This document shows, piece after piece, positions 8,331 through 17,648 of a stretch of 64,000 nt of DNA. Source of the DNA: Nocardiopsis quinghaiensis. Its GTDB lineage: Bacteria; Actinomycetota; Actinomycetes; Streptosporangiales; Streptosporangiaceae. Location: positions 1 through 64,000 of the forward strand of contig NZ_VWVU01000033.1 in the NCBI RefSeq assembly GCF_008638365.1. Reading direction: 5' to 3'. The position numbers were made by a program, and so were the translations under genes. The first letter of the stretch is position 1, and each line of letters starts with the position of its first letter. The notes beneath the pieces were generated by a model that was given only the letters and a program-made list of their open reading frames with translations, was not told where the DNA came from and searched no databases.

Positions 8331-8914
8331 CTGCTGGCTCCTGCGTCGTGGTTCGGGCCGAGGTGGACGTTCGCAGACACGGGGCCCTGCTGGTCATACC
8401 CGCGCACGCGTGCTCGTCGCACGCGGCCGTGCGCGACCGCAGGGCCCCCGCATGTCTTTACCCCATCCTCTATGGTGCGTCATCACCCGCTGAGGAGATG
8501 GATGCAACGCGACGGGTTTTCCGCCTCCTGCAGTCCACACGACCAGAATGCGGGGTACAAAGCCGACTCTTGCCAACGTTTGTGCAGGTAGTAGACGTGA
8601 ACGGCCTTCCGAAACACCCGGAAAACGCAAGGCCACAATTTACTACCCACATCGGCACTATGAGGGGCATCACACTTAGTTTTCTGCCAAAAAATGGACA
8701 CCACGCCTCAAACCAGGCTGATACCCAGTACCAGTACCGCCTTCGGTGAGAGCCCGAGTCCCCATTGGCGCAGGGCCGAAACCTGACGTAGGACCACGGC
8801 CACACCACCCGTGTCCCTTGCGTCCCAACCAGTCCCGGCTTCGACAGCACCGGATTCCTGGGCATCACAAGGGGGAGACCCACCCGCTTCCGCCCCACGA
8901 CCGGAGGACCCGCC
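8331..8914. other. Divergent intergenic region upstream of the TrbL-like operon
   Basis: About 580 bases between the minus-strand TrbL-like operon and a plus-strand membrane protein. It contains the T4SS-associated motif at 8461-8490. The stretch 8530-8720 is A/T-richer than average. Open frames here have no ribosome site and look like shadows. Confidence 0.5.
8461..8490 (-). promoter_or_regulatory. Shared T4SS upstream motif, copy 1 (weakest)
   Basis: On the minus strand the sequence contains GATGACGCACCATAGAGGAT followed by a GGGG run, resembling the copies at 24331 and 16801. It lies 130 bases before the TrbL-like start. It could be a promoter or an operator; no canonical -35/-10 pair is clear. 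Confidence 0.5.
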
Positions 8915-9583
8915 ATGGCCGCTGGGCCCACTCCCCCGCACGACCCGTCCGATCCATCCGGCCCGCACGGCCCGGCCCTCCCGGGCCCCGCCCACCGGCC
9001 CCTGTCCCCCGGGGGCACCGTCGCGCTCCTCGTGAGTGCCGTCCTGTACCCGCTGGTGACCTCGGGCGTCCTCCTCGTGGCCGGGGCCCTGTTCCTGTTC
9101 GCCCTCACCAGCGGGGCCACCGGACTCGCCGTCGGCACCGCGCTCGTCCTGTGCGTGCTGCTCCCGGGGGCGCACTGGCTCCTGCTGTCGCTCCTGCGGC
9201 GGGTGCGCGTTCCCCGTCCGGGTGCCGTCGCCATCCTGCTGACGGGATCGGTCGTGCTGGCGTTCGCCCATGTGGCGTTCCTGACCTTCGCCTTCGACAC
9301 CGGCTGGTTCGGAAGCGCGCCGCTCACCGCGGCCTTCCAAGGGGCCGTCGCCGCCACCGTGCTGGCCGTGAGCCACGGCCGCGCGTTCGGCTGGGCCTGG
9401 GCGGCGGTGTGCGCGGTGGCGGTGGTGTCCTCGCTGCTCTCCGCGAGCGGGGAGACCCTCGCCGGCCGCCAGGAGGCCCGGTGGACACGGGAGGTGGCCG
9501 CCTACTGCGAGGACTACGCGCACGCGTGCGTGCGGGACGGTGACGTCGTCCCGCACGAGGGTGGCGCGGGATCGGCGAGGTGA
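8915..9583 (+). CDS. Hypothetical four-helix membrane protein
   Basis: A 222-residue protein with a Pro-rich N-terminal tail of about 35 residues, then four hydrophobic helices (about 36-60, 64-88, 103-125 and 140-162) and a short C-terminal portion containing two cysteines (YCEDYAHACV). GGAGG lies seven bases before the ATG. No family is recognised. It is upstream of a Ser/Thr kinase on the same strand, but a hairpin (9607-9627) separates them, so they need not be co-transcribed. Confidence 0.7.
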   Translation: MAAGPTPPHDPSDPSGPHGPALPGPAHRPLSPGGTVALLVSAVLYPLVTSGVLLVAGALFLFALTSGATGLAVGTALVLCVLLPGAHWLLLSLLRRVRVPRPGAVAILLTGSVVLAFAHVAFLTFAFDTGWFGSAPLTAAFQGAVAATVLAVSHGRAFGWAWAAVCAVAVVSSLLSASGETLAGRQEARWTREVAAYCEDYAHACVRDGDVVPHEGGAGSAR

Positions 9584-9606
9584 GGCCGAAGGCGGACGAT
9601 CACCAC

Positions 9607-9627
9607 GAAGCCCCTCAGTAGGGCTTC
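9607..9627 (+). terminator. Small hairpin between membrane-protein and kinase genes
   Basis: GAAGCCC and GGGCTTC pair around a seven-base loop, followed by TCT. It probably weakly terminates the upstream gene. Confidence 0.5.
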
Positions 9628-9712
9628 TCTTGGATAGATTGGCCTGCGGACACCGTGCCCCCGTGCCGCCCCCTCTCTTCTCCCCTCCCCGCCCCAGAAG
9701 GGACGCACACCT

Positions 9713-11371
9713 ATGTCCACTCCCGGTCGTTCCCCCGTCGGTCGCTACGAGCTGCGGGAGCGGCTCGGCGCGGGCGGGATGGGCACGGTGTGGCGTGCCT
9801 GGGACCCCTCCCTCCAGCGCGACGTGGCCGTCAAGGAGGTCCTGCTCCCGGAGGACATGGACCCCGAGGCGCGCGCCGAGGCCCGCGCCCGCACGCTGCG
9901 CGAGGCGCAGGCCACCGCACGGATCAGCGACATGTCGGTGGTGACGGTCCACGACGTCCTCGAACACGGGGACAGCCCGTGGATCGTGATGGAACTGCTC
10001 AGCGGGGTGTCACTGCAACACCGCCTGGACCGGCACGGGCCGATGCCGGTGGAACGGGTCGAGGAGGCCGCCAGGTCCCTGCTCTCAGGGCTGCGGGCGG
10101 CGCACGCGGCGGGTGTCACCCACCGGGACGTCAAGCCCGCCAACATCATGCTCACCGACGACGGCCGGACCGTGCTGACCGACTTCGGCATCGCCAACGT
10201 CGACGGCAGCACCGCCCTGACCCAGACCGGTGTGTACATCGGCTCGCCCGAGTACATGGCGCCGGAGCGGTTCGAGGGGGAGCGCGCGCTGCCCGCGTCG
10301 GACCTGTGGAGCCTGGGTGTGACGCTGTACGCGCTGGTGGAGGGACGCTCGCCGTTCAAGCGGGACACCATCACGGGGATCATCAGTGCGGTGCTGACCG
10401 CGCCGGTACCGCCCCGGCTGTCGTCGGAGGGGAGGTCGCGGAGCCCGGAGAGCGCGCCGCTGCGGGCTCTGATCGGGGCGCTGCTGGACCGGGACGTGTC
10501 GACGCGGCCCGGGCCCGAGGAGGCGCTCGCCCTGCTGGAGCGGGAGAGGCACGGACGTGAGCGGGGTGGTGGCGCTCCGGGTACGGGTCCGCGCGGTGCT
10601 CTGGGACCTGTCCCGGGAACTGCTCCGGGGACCGGTCCGCAGCGTGCGGTCGAAGGTGCGGCGCCCGTGCCGAACGTGCCGGGAGGACACCGCCCGGGAC
10701 TCCGCACACCGCATTCGAGCACCCCGTATCCGAACGCACCCGGTTCGGTGCCGCGGCAGCCGCCGTACGGCCCGGGGACCATGCCCTCAGGTCCGCACAC
10801 GGCCGCCGCATGGGGCGGGATGACCGGCTATCCCCCGCCGGGCCCGGCGACGGGACGGGCTCCGCTGCCCGGGCGACCGGGCGGCGGGGCGGGACACCCG
10901 GGAGCGTTCGGGCCCGCGGGGCACGGCGTCGTGACGGCGGACGGCCGGGGACCGTGGAGGCGGGGCCGGCCCGCCATGCCCGCTTCGGTGGTCACCGCGG
11001 CCATGATGCTGGGGCTCAACGCCGTCTACCTGCTGGTGCTCGCGGTGATGTTCGCCGGGGCGGCGGCCCTCGACGGATCCGGGGACACGGGCTGGGGCCC
11101 ACCAGCCGCGCTGGGCCTGTGGGGGCTGTTCTCGGCGGCCGCGGCGCTGGGCGTGATGACGCGCTCGCGCCTCCTGTACGGGGCCGTGGTCCTCGTGCAG
11201 ATCGTCATGTCGGTGGTGCTGGTGTTCAGCATGTTCTCGGTGTTCATCTACACGCCCGAGCAGTTGCCGTTCTACGTGCTGATGCTGGTGTTCAACCTGG
11301 TGATCGCCGGGCTGCTGCTGGTCCCGTCGAGGGCGCGGGCGTTCTTCGGGTTCGGGTCGGACCTCGGCTGA
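9713..11371 (+). CDS. Ser/Thr protein kinase with four C-terminal membrane helices
   Basis: A 552-residue Hanks-type kinase. The N-terminal catalytic domain (about 8-275) has the glycine loop LGAGGMGTV, the VAVKEV lysine, the catalytic loop HRDVKPANIM, the metal site DFGIAN and SPEYMAPE. A 120-residue Pro/Gly-rich linker follows, then four hydrophobic helices (about 425-545) near the C-terminus. Most actinobacterial membrane kinases have one helix and an outer sensor; here the sensor, if any, is the bundle itself. The ATG at 9713 starts just before the kinase fold and follows AAGGGA. It presumably signals envelope state by phosphorylating cytoplasmic targets. Confidence 0.9.
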   Translation: MSTPGRSPVGRYELRERLGAGGMGTVWRAWDPSLQRDVAVKEVLLPEDMDPEARAEARARTLREAQATARISDMSVVTVHDVLEHGDSPWIVMELLSGVSLQHRLDRHGPMPVERVEEAARSLLSGLRAAHAAGVTHRDVKPANIMLTDDGRTVLTDFGIANVDGSTALTQTGVYIGSPEYMAPERFEGERALPASDLWSLGVTLYALVEGRSPFKRDTITGIISAVLTAPVPPRLSSEGRSRSPESAPLRALIGALLDRDVSTRPGPEEALALLERERHGRERGGGAPGTGPRGALGPVPGTAPGTGPQRAVEGAAPVPNVPGGHRPGLRTPHSSTPYPNAPGSVPRQPPYGPGTMPSGPHTAAAWGGMTGYPPPGPATGRAPLPGRPGGGAGHPGAFGPAGHGVVTADGRGPWRRGRPAMPASVVTAAMMLGLNAVYLLVLAVMFAGAAALDGSGDTGWGPPAALGLWGLFSAAAALGVMTRSRLLYGAVVLVQIVMSVVLVFSMFSVFIYTPEQLPFYVLMLVFNLVIAGLLLVPSRARAFFGFGSDLG

Positions 11372-11383
11372 GGGGGACGCCCC

Positions 11384-12682
11384 TCACCAGGAGGTGACCC
11401 GCAACTCCCCCAGGTCCGCCAGGGCGACGCGGCCCTCCTCGGCCAGGACGCGCACCATCTCCTCGGCCTCGGGCAGGGTGACGTGGCGGCCCCGGGACAC
11501 GCCCTCGGCGGGCGAGGGGCTCTCCAACCACAGCAGGGGACCGCTCTCCCACATCATCTGGACGACCTCGCCGTTCGAGGCCGTGAACACCGCGAACGTG
11601 CCCTTGGTGGGGGTGAGCTGGTAGACGAGCTGGCGGGCGGCGGCCGTCTCCAGGGGTTCGGCGTAGTCCATGAACCCCATGCCCTCCTCGGCGGTGTCGG
11701 CGTAGTTCACCTCCAGCAGGCCGGTGTGGGAGGAGCGGGCCTCCTCGCGCGGCCAGACCGCGCCGACCGCCCAGCGGCTGAGCGGCTCCTCGACGCGCTC
11801 CCGCGAGAGCGCGGGGCCGCGGTCCACGCGCAGGAGGTCGAAGTCGCGCTCCAGGACGATGGTCTGGCCGTGGCCGCTGTCCAGGGTGGCCACGAAGGAG
11901 CGCGGCAGCCAGGGCAGGACCATCCGGGACAGCTCGCGGACGCTCACCCGGCCCTCGTAGCGGGAGAGCCACCCGGGGACGTCGTAGGGGCCGGGGTCGT
12001 TGAAGGAGACCCGGACCATGGGCTCGCCGTCCACGGCGGGTCCGGGGAAGGCCGCCCCGCGGCCGAAGCGGCGGCGGCTCCAGTCCATGGGTATGCGCAG
12101 CCCGCGGTCGGGGTCGCCGTCCCAGTCGACCGTGAGCCCGTGGGCGCGCAGGATCTCGGCGACCTCCTCACCGACGGCGGCGCGACGCAGCGGGTGGCTG
12201 GCCTCGAAGCGAACGGTCAGCGGAGCGCCCGCGACCGCGTTCTTCCTGTCCTGGTGGTGGTAGAACGCGTAGCCGCGCACCGCCTGCCCGCTGGGGACCG
12301 AGTTGCGTGTGGCGAGCTCGCCGTTCAGGGCGGCCTTGGCGCAGCCGTCGCAGCAGCCGAACTCCTCGCGGGCGATGACACCGGACTCGTCCAGGGCGCG
12401 GAAGGCGCGGGTGAGGCGCTCGCCGTCGGTACGGACGGGCCACCGGCGCTGCCGGTGGACGTGGTCGGCCATGGCCCGGTCCACGTGGTCGTGCAGCTGG
12501 GAGAGCGCCTCGCGGACCTCGGGCGAGTCGGGGTCCTGGTCCTTCTCCAGCACGTCGACCAGGTCCTGTCGGGCGTGCCGAAGGATCTCGACGAACCCGT
12601 CCCTGCCCGAGGCCACACGTACGGTCACGGCCTCTGTGGCGGTGGTGAGGGGGTGGCGGGTGCTCTCACAGACTTCACTCAT
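11384..12682 (-). CDS. DUF6891-domain protein of unknown function
   Basis: A 432-residue soluble protein. The segment at about 105-175 (EEFGCCDGCAKAAL, then GYAFYHHQD) carries the paired cysteines and FYHHQD motif I associate with the DUF6891 family. The C-terminal half (about 190-432) is a second region with no recognised fold, containing two short strand-rich sections (SFVATLDSGHGQTIVLE and TFAVFTASNGEVVQMMWE). There is no membrane segment. It is convergent with the kinase gene, 12 bases apart. Function unknown; the CC-x-x-C cluster could bind a metal. Confidence 0.75.
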   Translation of the reverse strand: MSEVCESTRHPLTTATEAVTVRVASGRDGFVEILRHARQDLVDVLEKDQDPDSPEVREALSQLHDHVDRAMADHVHRQRRWPVRTDGERLTRAFRALDESGVIAREEFGCCDGCAKAALNGELATRNSVPSGQAVRGYAFYHHQDRKNAVAGAPLTVRFEASHPLRRAAVGEEVAEILRAHGLTVDWDGDPDRGLRIPMDWSRRRFGRGAAFPGPAVDGEPMVRVSFNDPGPYDVPGWLSRYEGRVSVRELSRMVLPWLPRSFVATLDSGHGQTIVLERDFDLLRVDRGPALSRERVEEPLSRWAVGAVWPREEARSSHTGLLEVNYADTAEEGMGFMDYAEPLETAAARQLVYQLTPTKGTFAVFTASNGEVVQMMWESGPLLWLESPSPAEGVSRGRHVTLPEAEEMVRVLAEEGRVALADLGELRVTSW

Positions 12683-12864
12683 TCGCCCAATGTGTCAGAA
12701 GCCGAAAGTGTTTGGGGCGGATTGCCCGGGAGCTCGCTGTCCGCAACCGGACGGTCACCGCACGGTTGGTCACAGTGGGCGCCTGGGGCGTTACCCCGGT
12801 GATCCGCGTCTCGACGGCCGCCCCTCGGAAGGTGTCCCGGCGGGCCCCTCCCGCTCAGCCCCGC

Positions 12865-13986
12865 TCAGCCCCGCACGGCCAGCCCGGGGCCCTCCGCCTC
12901 CGTGCCGTCCGGCCCGGCGGTGCCCGGCGCCCCTGTGTCGTCCGGTTCGCTGGACGCGACCAGGCGGCAGCCGACCAGGAGCACCTGTTCGACGCGCTCG
13001 TCGCGGACCCGGCGGGCGATCGCGGCGGTGGCGGCGAGCTCGGAGACCTCCGCCGAGCGGGCGCCGAGGAAGGACGCCGAGGCCAGGTGGTCGGCGTACT
13101 CGGCGGTGGAGTCCACCGCCTCCTGGCACTGCTCCCACTCCCGGTGGGCCGCCGCGGCCCCCCTGACCAGGCGCCCGTACTCGCTGATCTGTGCGACGCG
13201 GGAGCGCACCGCCTCCGCCACGGCGTGCAGGTGCTCCCGCTGGGGCTTGAGCGCCTCCCTGACCCGGGGCGAGACAGCGCTCTGCCAGCGGCGCAGGTGG
13301 GCGCGGCGCAGCTCGCGCTGGCGGGCCAGGAGCGAGGCGATGCGCCACTCCTCCTCACGCAGGACGGCCAGCGCCCGGTCGGTGTCCAGGGCCTCGCCGC
13401 CGAGTGCGTCGCGGGCCCCGTCCACGAGGTCGATCACGTGCTGGACCTCCAGGAGGAGGGCGTGGTCGCCTCCGCTGAGGTCGTCGGGCAGGACCACGTG
13501 TTCGCGGTACCGCTCCCCGGCGCGCCCCGGCGCCCCCGTGGTGAGGGTGTCGGCGACGGCCGTGATGACGAGCAGTCCGAACAGCACCCAGGGCATGCCC
13601 GGGAACGGGTCCTGGGGGAGGGTGTCCGTCAGCCACGCGGGAGCGAAGGCGATCGTGCCGGCGCCCACGAGGACGCCCGCGGCGCGCGTGGCGGGACGGG
13701 TGTCCCGGCGGCAGGCCATGGCGGCGACGTAGGCGACCAGGCTGATGCTGGTGATCACCATGCCCAGGTACCAGCCCGCGGTGAGCAGGGCCAGGGCCGT
13801 CGTGAACCCGACGCCGAACAGGTGGACGCCGCACTCGCGTATCCGCACCAGGCGGGTGAGGACCTCCCCGCCTCCGCGTGGGGAGAACAGGGGAGGGGAC
13901 TCCGCCTTCCGGCGGACCTCCTCGCGCTGGTCCTCGGGCAGGTCGGGGTCGACGACGGGTCGCGGCCGGATGACGTCCTCACTCAT
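12865..13986 (-). CDS. Hypothetical membrane protein with long helical cytoplasmic domain
   Basis: A 373-residue protein. Residues 50-150 hold four hydrophobic segments (FTTALALLTAGWYLGMVITS; then around 70-85, 100-118 and 132-146). Residues 165-340 are Arg/Glu/Ala-rich and predicted helical, probably coiled coil. The ATG follows AAGGGA. It lies about 250 bases downstream of the VirB4-like gene on the same strand but beyond a strong hairpin, so membership of the secretion block is uncertain. No family recognised. Confidence 0.7.
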   Translation of the reverse strand: MSEDVIRPRPVVDPDLPEDQREEVRRKAESPPLFSPRGGGEVLTRLVRIRECGVHLFGVGFTTALALLTAGWYLGMVITSISLVAYVAAMACRRDTRPATRAAGVLVGAGTIAFAPAWLTDTLPQDPFPGMPWVLFGLLVITAVADTLTTGAPGRAGERYREHVVLPDDLSGGDHALLLEVQHVIDLVDGARDALGGEALDTDRALAVLREEEWRIASLLARQRELRRAHLRRWQSAVSPRVREALKPQREHLHAVAEAVRSRVAQISEYGRLVRGAAAAHREWEQCQEAVDSTAEYADHLASASFLGARSAEVSELAATAAIARRVRDERVEQVLLVGCRLVASSEPDDTGAPGTAGPDGTEAEGPGLAVRG

Positions 13987-14147
13987 GGGCGGTCCCTTGT
14001 GAGTGCTGGGTCGGTCGGGGATGCGGGGGCGGGCACTCGGGGAGGAACCCGACTGGGTAGGAGATGCCCATCACCGGCGCGCCCCGAACCTGGCATCTTG
14101 CATGCCTTTGCCGCGATTTGTCCGCGAGTGGTCCGAAACCTTCACCG

Positions 14148-14208
14148 GATGATCTTGCCCGTACTGGCGTGCTCGGCCGCCGACGCCGCCGCTACGGGCA
14201 AGATCATC
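14148..14208. terminator. Perfect 16-base inverted repeat after the VirB4-like gene
   Basis: GATGATCTTGCCCGTA (14148-14163) is exactly repeated in reverse at 14193-14208, with a GC-rich 29-base centre that itself contains dyad symmetry. It lies 25 bases beyond the stop of the minus-strand VirB4-like gene. A transcription terminator is most likely, although there is no clear T tract and the length is unusual. Confidence 0.6.
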
Positions 14209-14233
14209 GCTGTCGGGCGCCTCCGGTCGGCCC

Positions 14234-16708
14234 CTACACCTGCCCGTCGCGCCCGCCCGAGGGCACCAGGCCCTCGTCCTCCTCGCCGGGGCGCTGGCGG
14301 GTGGGGTTGGTGTCCAGCCAGCGCGTCAGGTTCTCCGAGACCAGGTCGACGCCGATCCGCCCGGACCTGCCGTCCAGGTCCCGGAACACGCACTCGCCGT
14401 TGCCGAGGTTGCGCAGTACCGCGAGGTGGTCCTCGTTGGGCTCGATGCCCAGCAGGGACATGACGCTCTCCACCTCGAAGCGCTCGCTGGAGCGGAAGGC
14501 GAACACCGAGGACAGGCAGTTGGTGACCTGCTCGTTGAGGAGGTCGCCCGCGTTCTGGGAGACCAGGATGAGCGCGGTGTTGCGGGAGCGGCCCATGCGG
14601 GAGACCTCGGGGACGAGCTTGGCGCCCTCGGGCGTGGAGGTGACCGCCCAGGCCTCGTCCAGGAAGATCGCCTTGGGCAGGTGCCGGTCCAGGCCGTTCA
14701 TGAGGCGGCGGGCGAACTGGGACACCAGATAGAGCAGGGCCACGGACAGGCGCTGCTCGTAGGAGTAGTCGTCGCGCCCCACACCGGAGTCGGGCAGGGT
14801 GAGCCCGCCCAGGGTGAACACGGTGGTCCAGCCCTCGGTGTCGATCTGTGCGTCGCCCTGGGGATCGAAGCACAGGCTGGCCAGCCGCATCTCGGACATG
14901 GACTGCAGGACGGCGCCCAGGTTGCGCGAGGCCGCCCCGGAGGAGGAGACGAGGTGGTCCACGACCTTGGCCAGGGAGGGCTGGGGCTGGTTGGCGACGG
15001 CGGCGACCGCCTGGATCATGGCGGACTCGCGCTCCTCGCTCATACGGGGCAGCAGCAGGCGCAGGGTCTCGGTGGCCATGGTCTTCTTGGCGGGCAGGTC
15101 GTCGCCGAAGGCGAAGGGGTCGAGCAGGCCGGGCTCGGCCGAACCCAGGGACATGATGCGGGCCTTGCGGCCGCGTCTGCGCAGGAGTTCGACAAGGGAC
15201 TCGGCATCGCCCTTGGGGTCGATGGCGGCCACGGTGACCCCGCGCAGGGCGAGTTGGTAGATGAGCAGGAGCGCCAGTGTGGTCTTGCCGCCGCCGGGCT
15301 CGCCGGTGATGGCGATGGCGGTGGGCCGGTTGCGGGCCGCGGCGACCATGGGGTCGAAGTGGACGATGGAGCGGGCGCGGCCGAGGGTCTCGCCGATGTA
15401 GGGGCCGACCCAGCCGCCGCCGGTGTGGTCGACACGGTCGCCGACGTCGACGGTGGCCGTGGGCATGCCGCCCGCGATGGTGCGCAGCGGCTGGCGCTGG
15501 GCGTAGGCGTTGAGGCGGATGCGGTCGCCCGGCAGCGACTCGTTGAACAGGGAGAACTGGTCCCCGGTGGAGTTGATGACGTCGATGCCGATGTCGCGGT
15601 AGTGCTCCACGACCGCCTCGACCTGCTGGACGAGGAGGCGCTCGGTGGGCGCGGACACCATGAGGCGGTGCCAGCCGTAGACGAAGGGCAGGCGCTCCTT
15701 GGTGATGCCGTGCTCCAGCATGCGGGCGGCGTCGATCTGCTCGGCGAGCGCGAGGGGCGCCTCCACCCCGGCCTCTCGGATGTGGGCGTCCATGTCGCGG
15801 GCGTGGGCGAGCTTGCGGCCGACGTCCTTGGAGGCCTTGGCGGGCGGGATGAGCTTCATGCGCAGGGACATCTCGACCGGGAAGGGGAGCGCGTCGGCGT
15901 GGTGCATCCACGGTTCGCCGTCCGGGAAGGGCATCAGGTCCGGGAAGCGCGCGAAGGACAGGAACGCGACGTGGGTGGACCCGGCGGGCTGTTCGAGGCG
16001 GAGCGTGGAGCGGCCGTTGTGCACGACGCCGTCGACGAGCGCCTCGATCTCGCCGCGCCCCCAGGTGCGCCGGCCCACGGCCGAGGGACGGATCTCCTCG
16101 GCGGTGCCGCTGACGGCGTGCCGGACGAGCCAGGCGATCTCGTCGGAGGTGGCGTGGCGGGCGTGCAGGGAGCTGGCCGCCAGTGCACGGCCGAGACGCT
16201 CGGACTGGTCGGTCCAGCGGGCGATCTCCCTGTCGTCCACGGCGTCGTCGTTGACGCCCAGGACCTGCTCGGTGCGCTGGTAGGCGCCGAAGAGCTGGGA
16301 GAAGAGGCCGAGGCCGGCGCCGGGGTTGCGCTGGCCGAGGCGGACTCCGAGGTAGACCTCCTTGGTCCAGAAGTCCTTGGCCCACACGTGCCGGTACATC
16401 TCGTCGAGGTAGTCGTACCAGCCGGGGCCGGAGTCGGAGGTGCCGTCGAGCCGGGTGGCCCAGTCGGCGGCCGGGTAGGTGCGGTGGGCGACGCGCAGGT
16501 GGACCTCGGCGTCGTTCATGCGGATGGCGGCGAGGGCGATGGTGATGTTGGTGGCGAGCGCCTGACGCTCCTCGGGGGTGGTGAACTCGTAGGAGACCGT
16601 CGGCAGGCGGAAGTAGGCCCAGGCCTCGTTGTCGCTGAACAGCACGCGGTCGTCGAAGTAGCGGACCGCGAGGCGGGTCGCTCCGCGGGTCCCCCTGGTG
16701 CCGGTCAT
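14234..16708 (-). CDS. VirB4-like conjugation ATPase
   Basis: An 824-residue motor of the VirB4/TraC/TcpF class, expected to power substrate movement or pilus assembly at the inner membrane face. The N-terminal 430 residues form the family-specific domain. The RecA-like ATPase follows with Walker A GEPGGGKTT (469-477), then AAIDPKGDAESL, Walker B IFLDEAW (681-687) and LILVSQNAGDLL, which matches the QxxxDL-type sensor of this family. No membrane segment. The ATG follows AAGGGC. It is transcribed alone, with a copy of the shared upstream motif at 16801-16826. It is the clearest marker that the dispersed genes belong to a type IV secretion-like machine. Confidence 0.9.
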   Translation of the reverse strand: MTGTRGTRGATRLAVRYFDDRVLFSDNEAWAYFRLPTVSYEFTTPEERQALATNITIALAAIRMNDAEVHLRVAHRTYPAADWATRLDGTSDSGPGWYDYLDEMYRHVWAKDFWTKEVYLGVRLGQRNPGAGLGLFSQLFGAYQRTEQVLGVNDDAVDDREIARWTDQSERLGRALAASSLHARHATSDEIAWLVRHAVSGTAEEIRPSAVGRRTWGRGEIEALVDGVVHNGRSTLRLEQPAGSTHVAFLSFARFPDLMPFPDGEPWMHHADALPFPVEMSLRMKLIPPAKASKDVGRKLAHARDMDAHIREAGVEAPLALAEQIDAARMLEHGITKERLPFVYGWHRLMVSAPTERLLVQQVEAVVEHYRDIGIDVINSTGDQFSLFNESLPGDRIRLNAYAQRQPLRTIAGGMPTATVDVGDRVDHTGGGWVGPYIGETLGRARSIVHFDPMVAAARNRPTAIAITGEPGGGKTTLALLLIYQLALRGVTVAAIDPKGDAESLVELLRRRGRKARIMSLGSAEPGLLDPFAFGDDLPAKKTMATETLRLLLPRMSEERESAMIQAVAAVANQPQPSLAKVVDHLVSSSGAASRNLGAVLQSMSEMRLASLCFDPQGDAQIDTEGWTTVFTLGGLTLPDSGVGRDDYSYEQRLSVALLYLVSQFARRLMNGLDRHLPKAIFLDEAWAVTSTPEGAKLVPEVSRMGRSRNTALILVSQNAGDLLNEQVTNCLSSVFAFRSSERFEVESVMSLLGIEPNEDHLAVLRNLGNGECVFRDLDGRSGRIGVDLVSENLTRWLDTNPTRQRPGEEDEGLVPSGGRDGQV

Positions 16709-16800
16709 CTGGTAGCCCTTCTGGTCGCGTCACGTGGCGGGGTGTCCCGGGGTTCGAGGGACGCTCCCCGGAGGGCGTGCCCGGCCGGGCGCCTGTGCCA

Positions 16801-16826
16801 CGCCCCCATAGTGGAGCATCGTGCCG
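16801..16826 (-). promoter_or_regulatory. Shared T4SS upstream motif, copy 2
   Basis: On the minus strand GCACGATGCTCCACTATGGG corresponds closely to GCACAATGCCTCACTATAGG at 24331-24360 upstream of the TcpC-like gene. It is 92 bases before the VirB4-like start, in the same orientation relative to the gene. Confidence 0.6.
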
Positions 16827-17000
16827 GAGCCACAGAAGCGGACCGGGTTACGGCGCGCCAGAATCTTCGCGGAAAGGCCCCGGAGAGGGCGCGGATGGGC
16901 GCGGAGGGACATAGGGAGACGGCGGGGAACGGGATCGGGCCCGCCTCCCGGAGACGGGCCCGACCTACCGGAGGGCCGGTACGTGTTCGGTGGACACGTC

Positions 17001-17648
17001 CTAGCAGTCGGTGTTGATGGTGCTCCGGATGGAGGACTTCTCCGACGGGGTGACGGTGAGCCCGTACCTGTGCTTCACGTTGACCCAGGACTTGACGTAG
17101 TCGCAGTGGATGGACCTGTTCGTCGGCATCCACTGGGACGGGTCCTTGTCGCCCTTGGAGCTGTTGCTGCTGACGGTGACCGCCCACAGCTGGGGTGAGT
17201 CGACGTCGTTGGCGAAGGCGCGGCGGCGGTTGGTCGTCCAGTCGGCGGCACCGGTCTTCCACGCCTCGCTGAGCGGGACCATGTGGTCGACGCTGATCTG
17301 GGAGACGTCGCCGCCCCACCACACGTTGTCGAAGGCGCTGTACCAGCGGCCGGAGGTCGGCTGGCAGTTGCCGTCGGTCACCACGCTGTGGCCGTCGCGG
17401 ACCAGCACGTGCTGGCGGGCGGTGCAGGGGCTGTCGACGACGTTCCAGTGCGGGAAGAGGCTTCGGTCGTAACCGGTCTGGGGCCCCTTGGCCCGGACCG
17501 TGAGGGAGTTGAGCTGGCTCTGGGCGGCGGAGGTGCCGGGGATACCCGGGGGCAGGACGTGGTGGGCGGAGGCCGGGGAGGTCCAGCCGAGAACGACGGC
17601 GAGGACGACCGCCGCGACGACCGAGAGCGCGCGGGGGAAGGGGGACAT
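17001..17648 (-). CDS. Secreted HNH-family nuclease (DUF1524/GmrSD-C-like)
   Basis: A 215-residue protein with a Sec signal peptide (hydrophobic core AVVLAVVLGW, cleavage after ASA at about 28). The mature part contains ISVDHMVPLSEAW, with the catalytic His of the HNH/DUF1524 motif, then NDVDSPQLWAVTVSSNSSKG, DKDPSQWMP and a terminal helix, as in secreted actinobacterial HNH nucleases. Four or more cysteines may form disulfides. GAGGAG precedes the ATG. It probably cuts extracellular DNA for nutrition or competition. It sits between the VirB4 block and ectD and might be linked to the secretion genes, but it carries its own Sec signal. Confidence 0.85.
   Translation of the reverse strand: MSPFPRALSVVAAVVLAVVLGWTSPASAHHVLPPGIPGTSAAQSQLNSLTVRAKGPQTGYDRSLFPHWNVVDSPCTARQHVLVRDGHSVVTDGNCQPTSGRWYSAFDNVWWGGDVSQISVDHMVPLSEAWKTGAADWTTNRRRAFANDVDSPQLWAVTVSSNSSKGDKDPSQWMPTNRSIHCDYVKSWVNVKHRYGLTVTPSEKSSIRSTINTDC

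Noticed and set aside
12850..12872. CCGCTCAGCC direct repeat near the end of a membrane-protein gene
   Set aside because: Two short copies only, mostly in the intergenic edge; chance in such GC-rich DNA.
14142..16733. 863-codon minus-strand frame overlapping the VirB4 gene
   Set aside because: Arg/Pro-rich shadow frame of the VirB4-like gene, without any motif.
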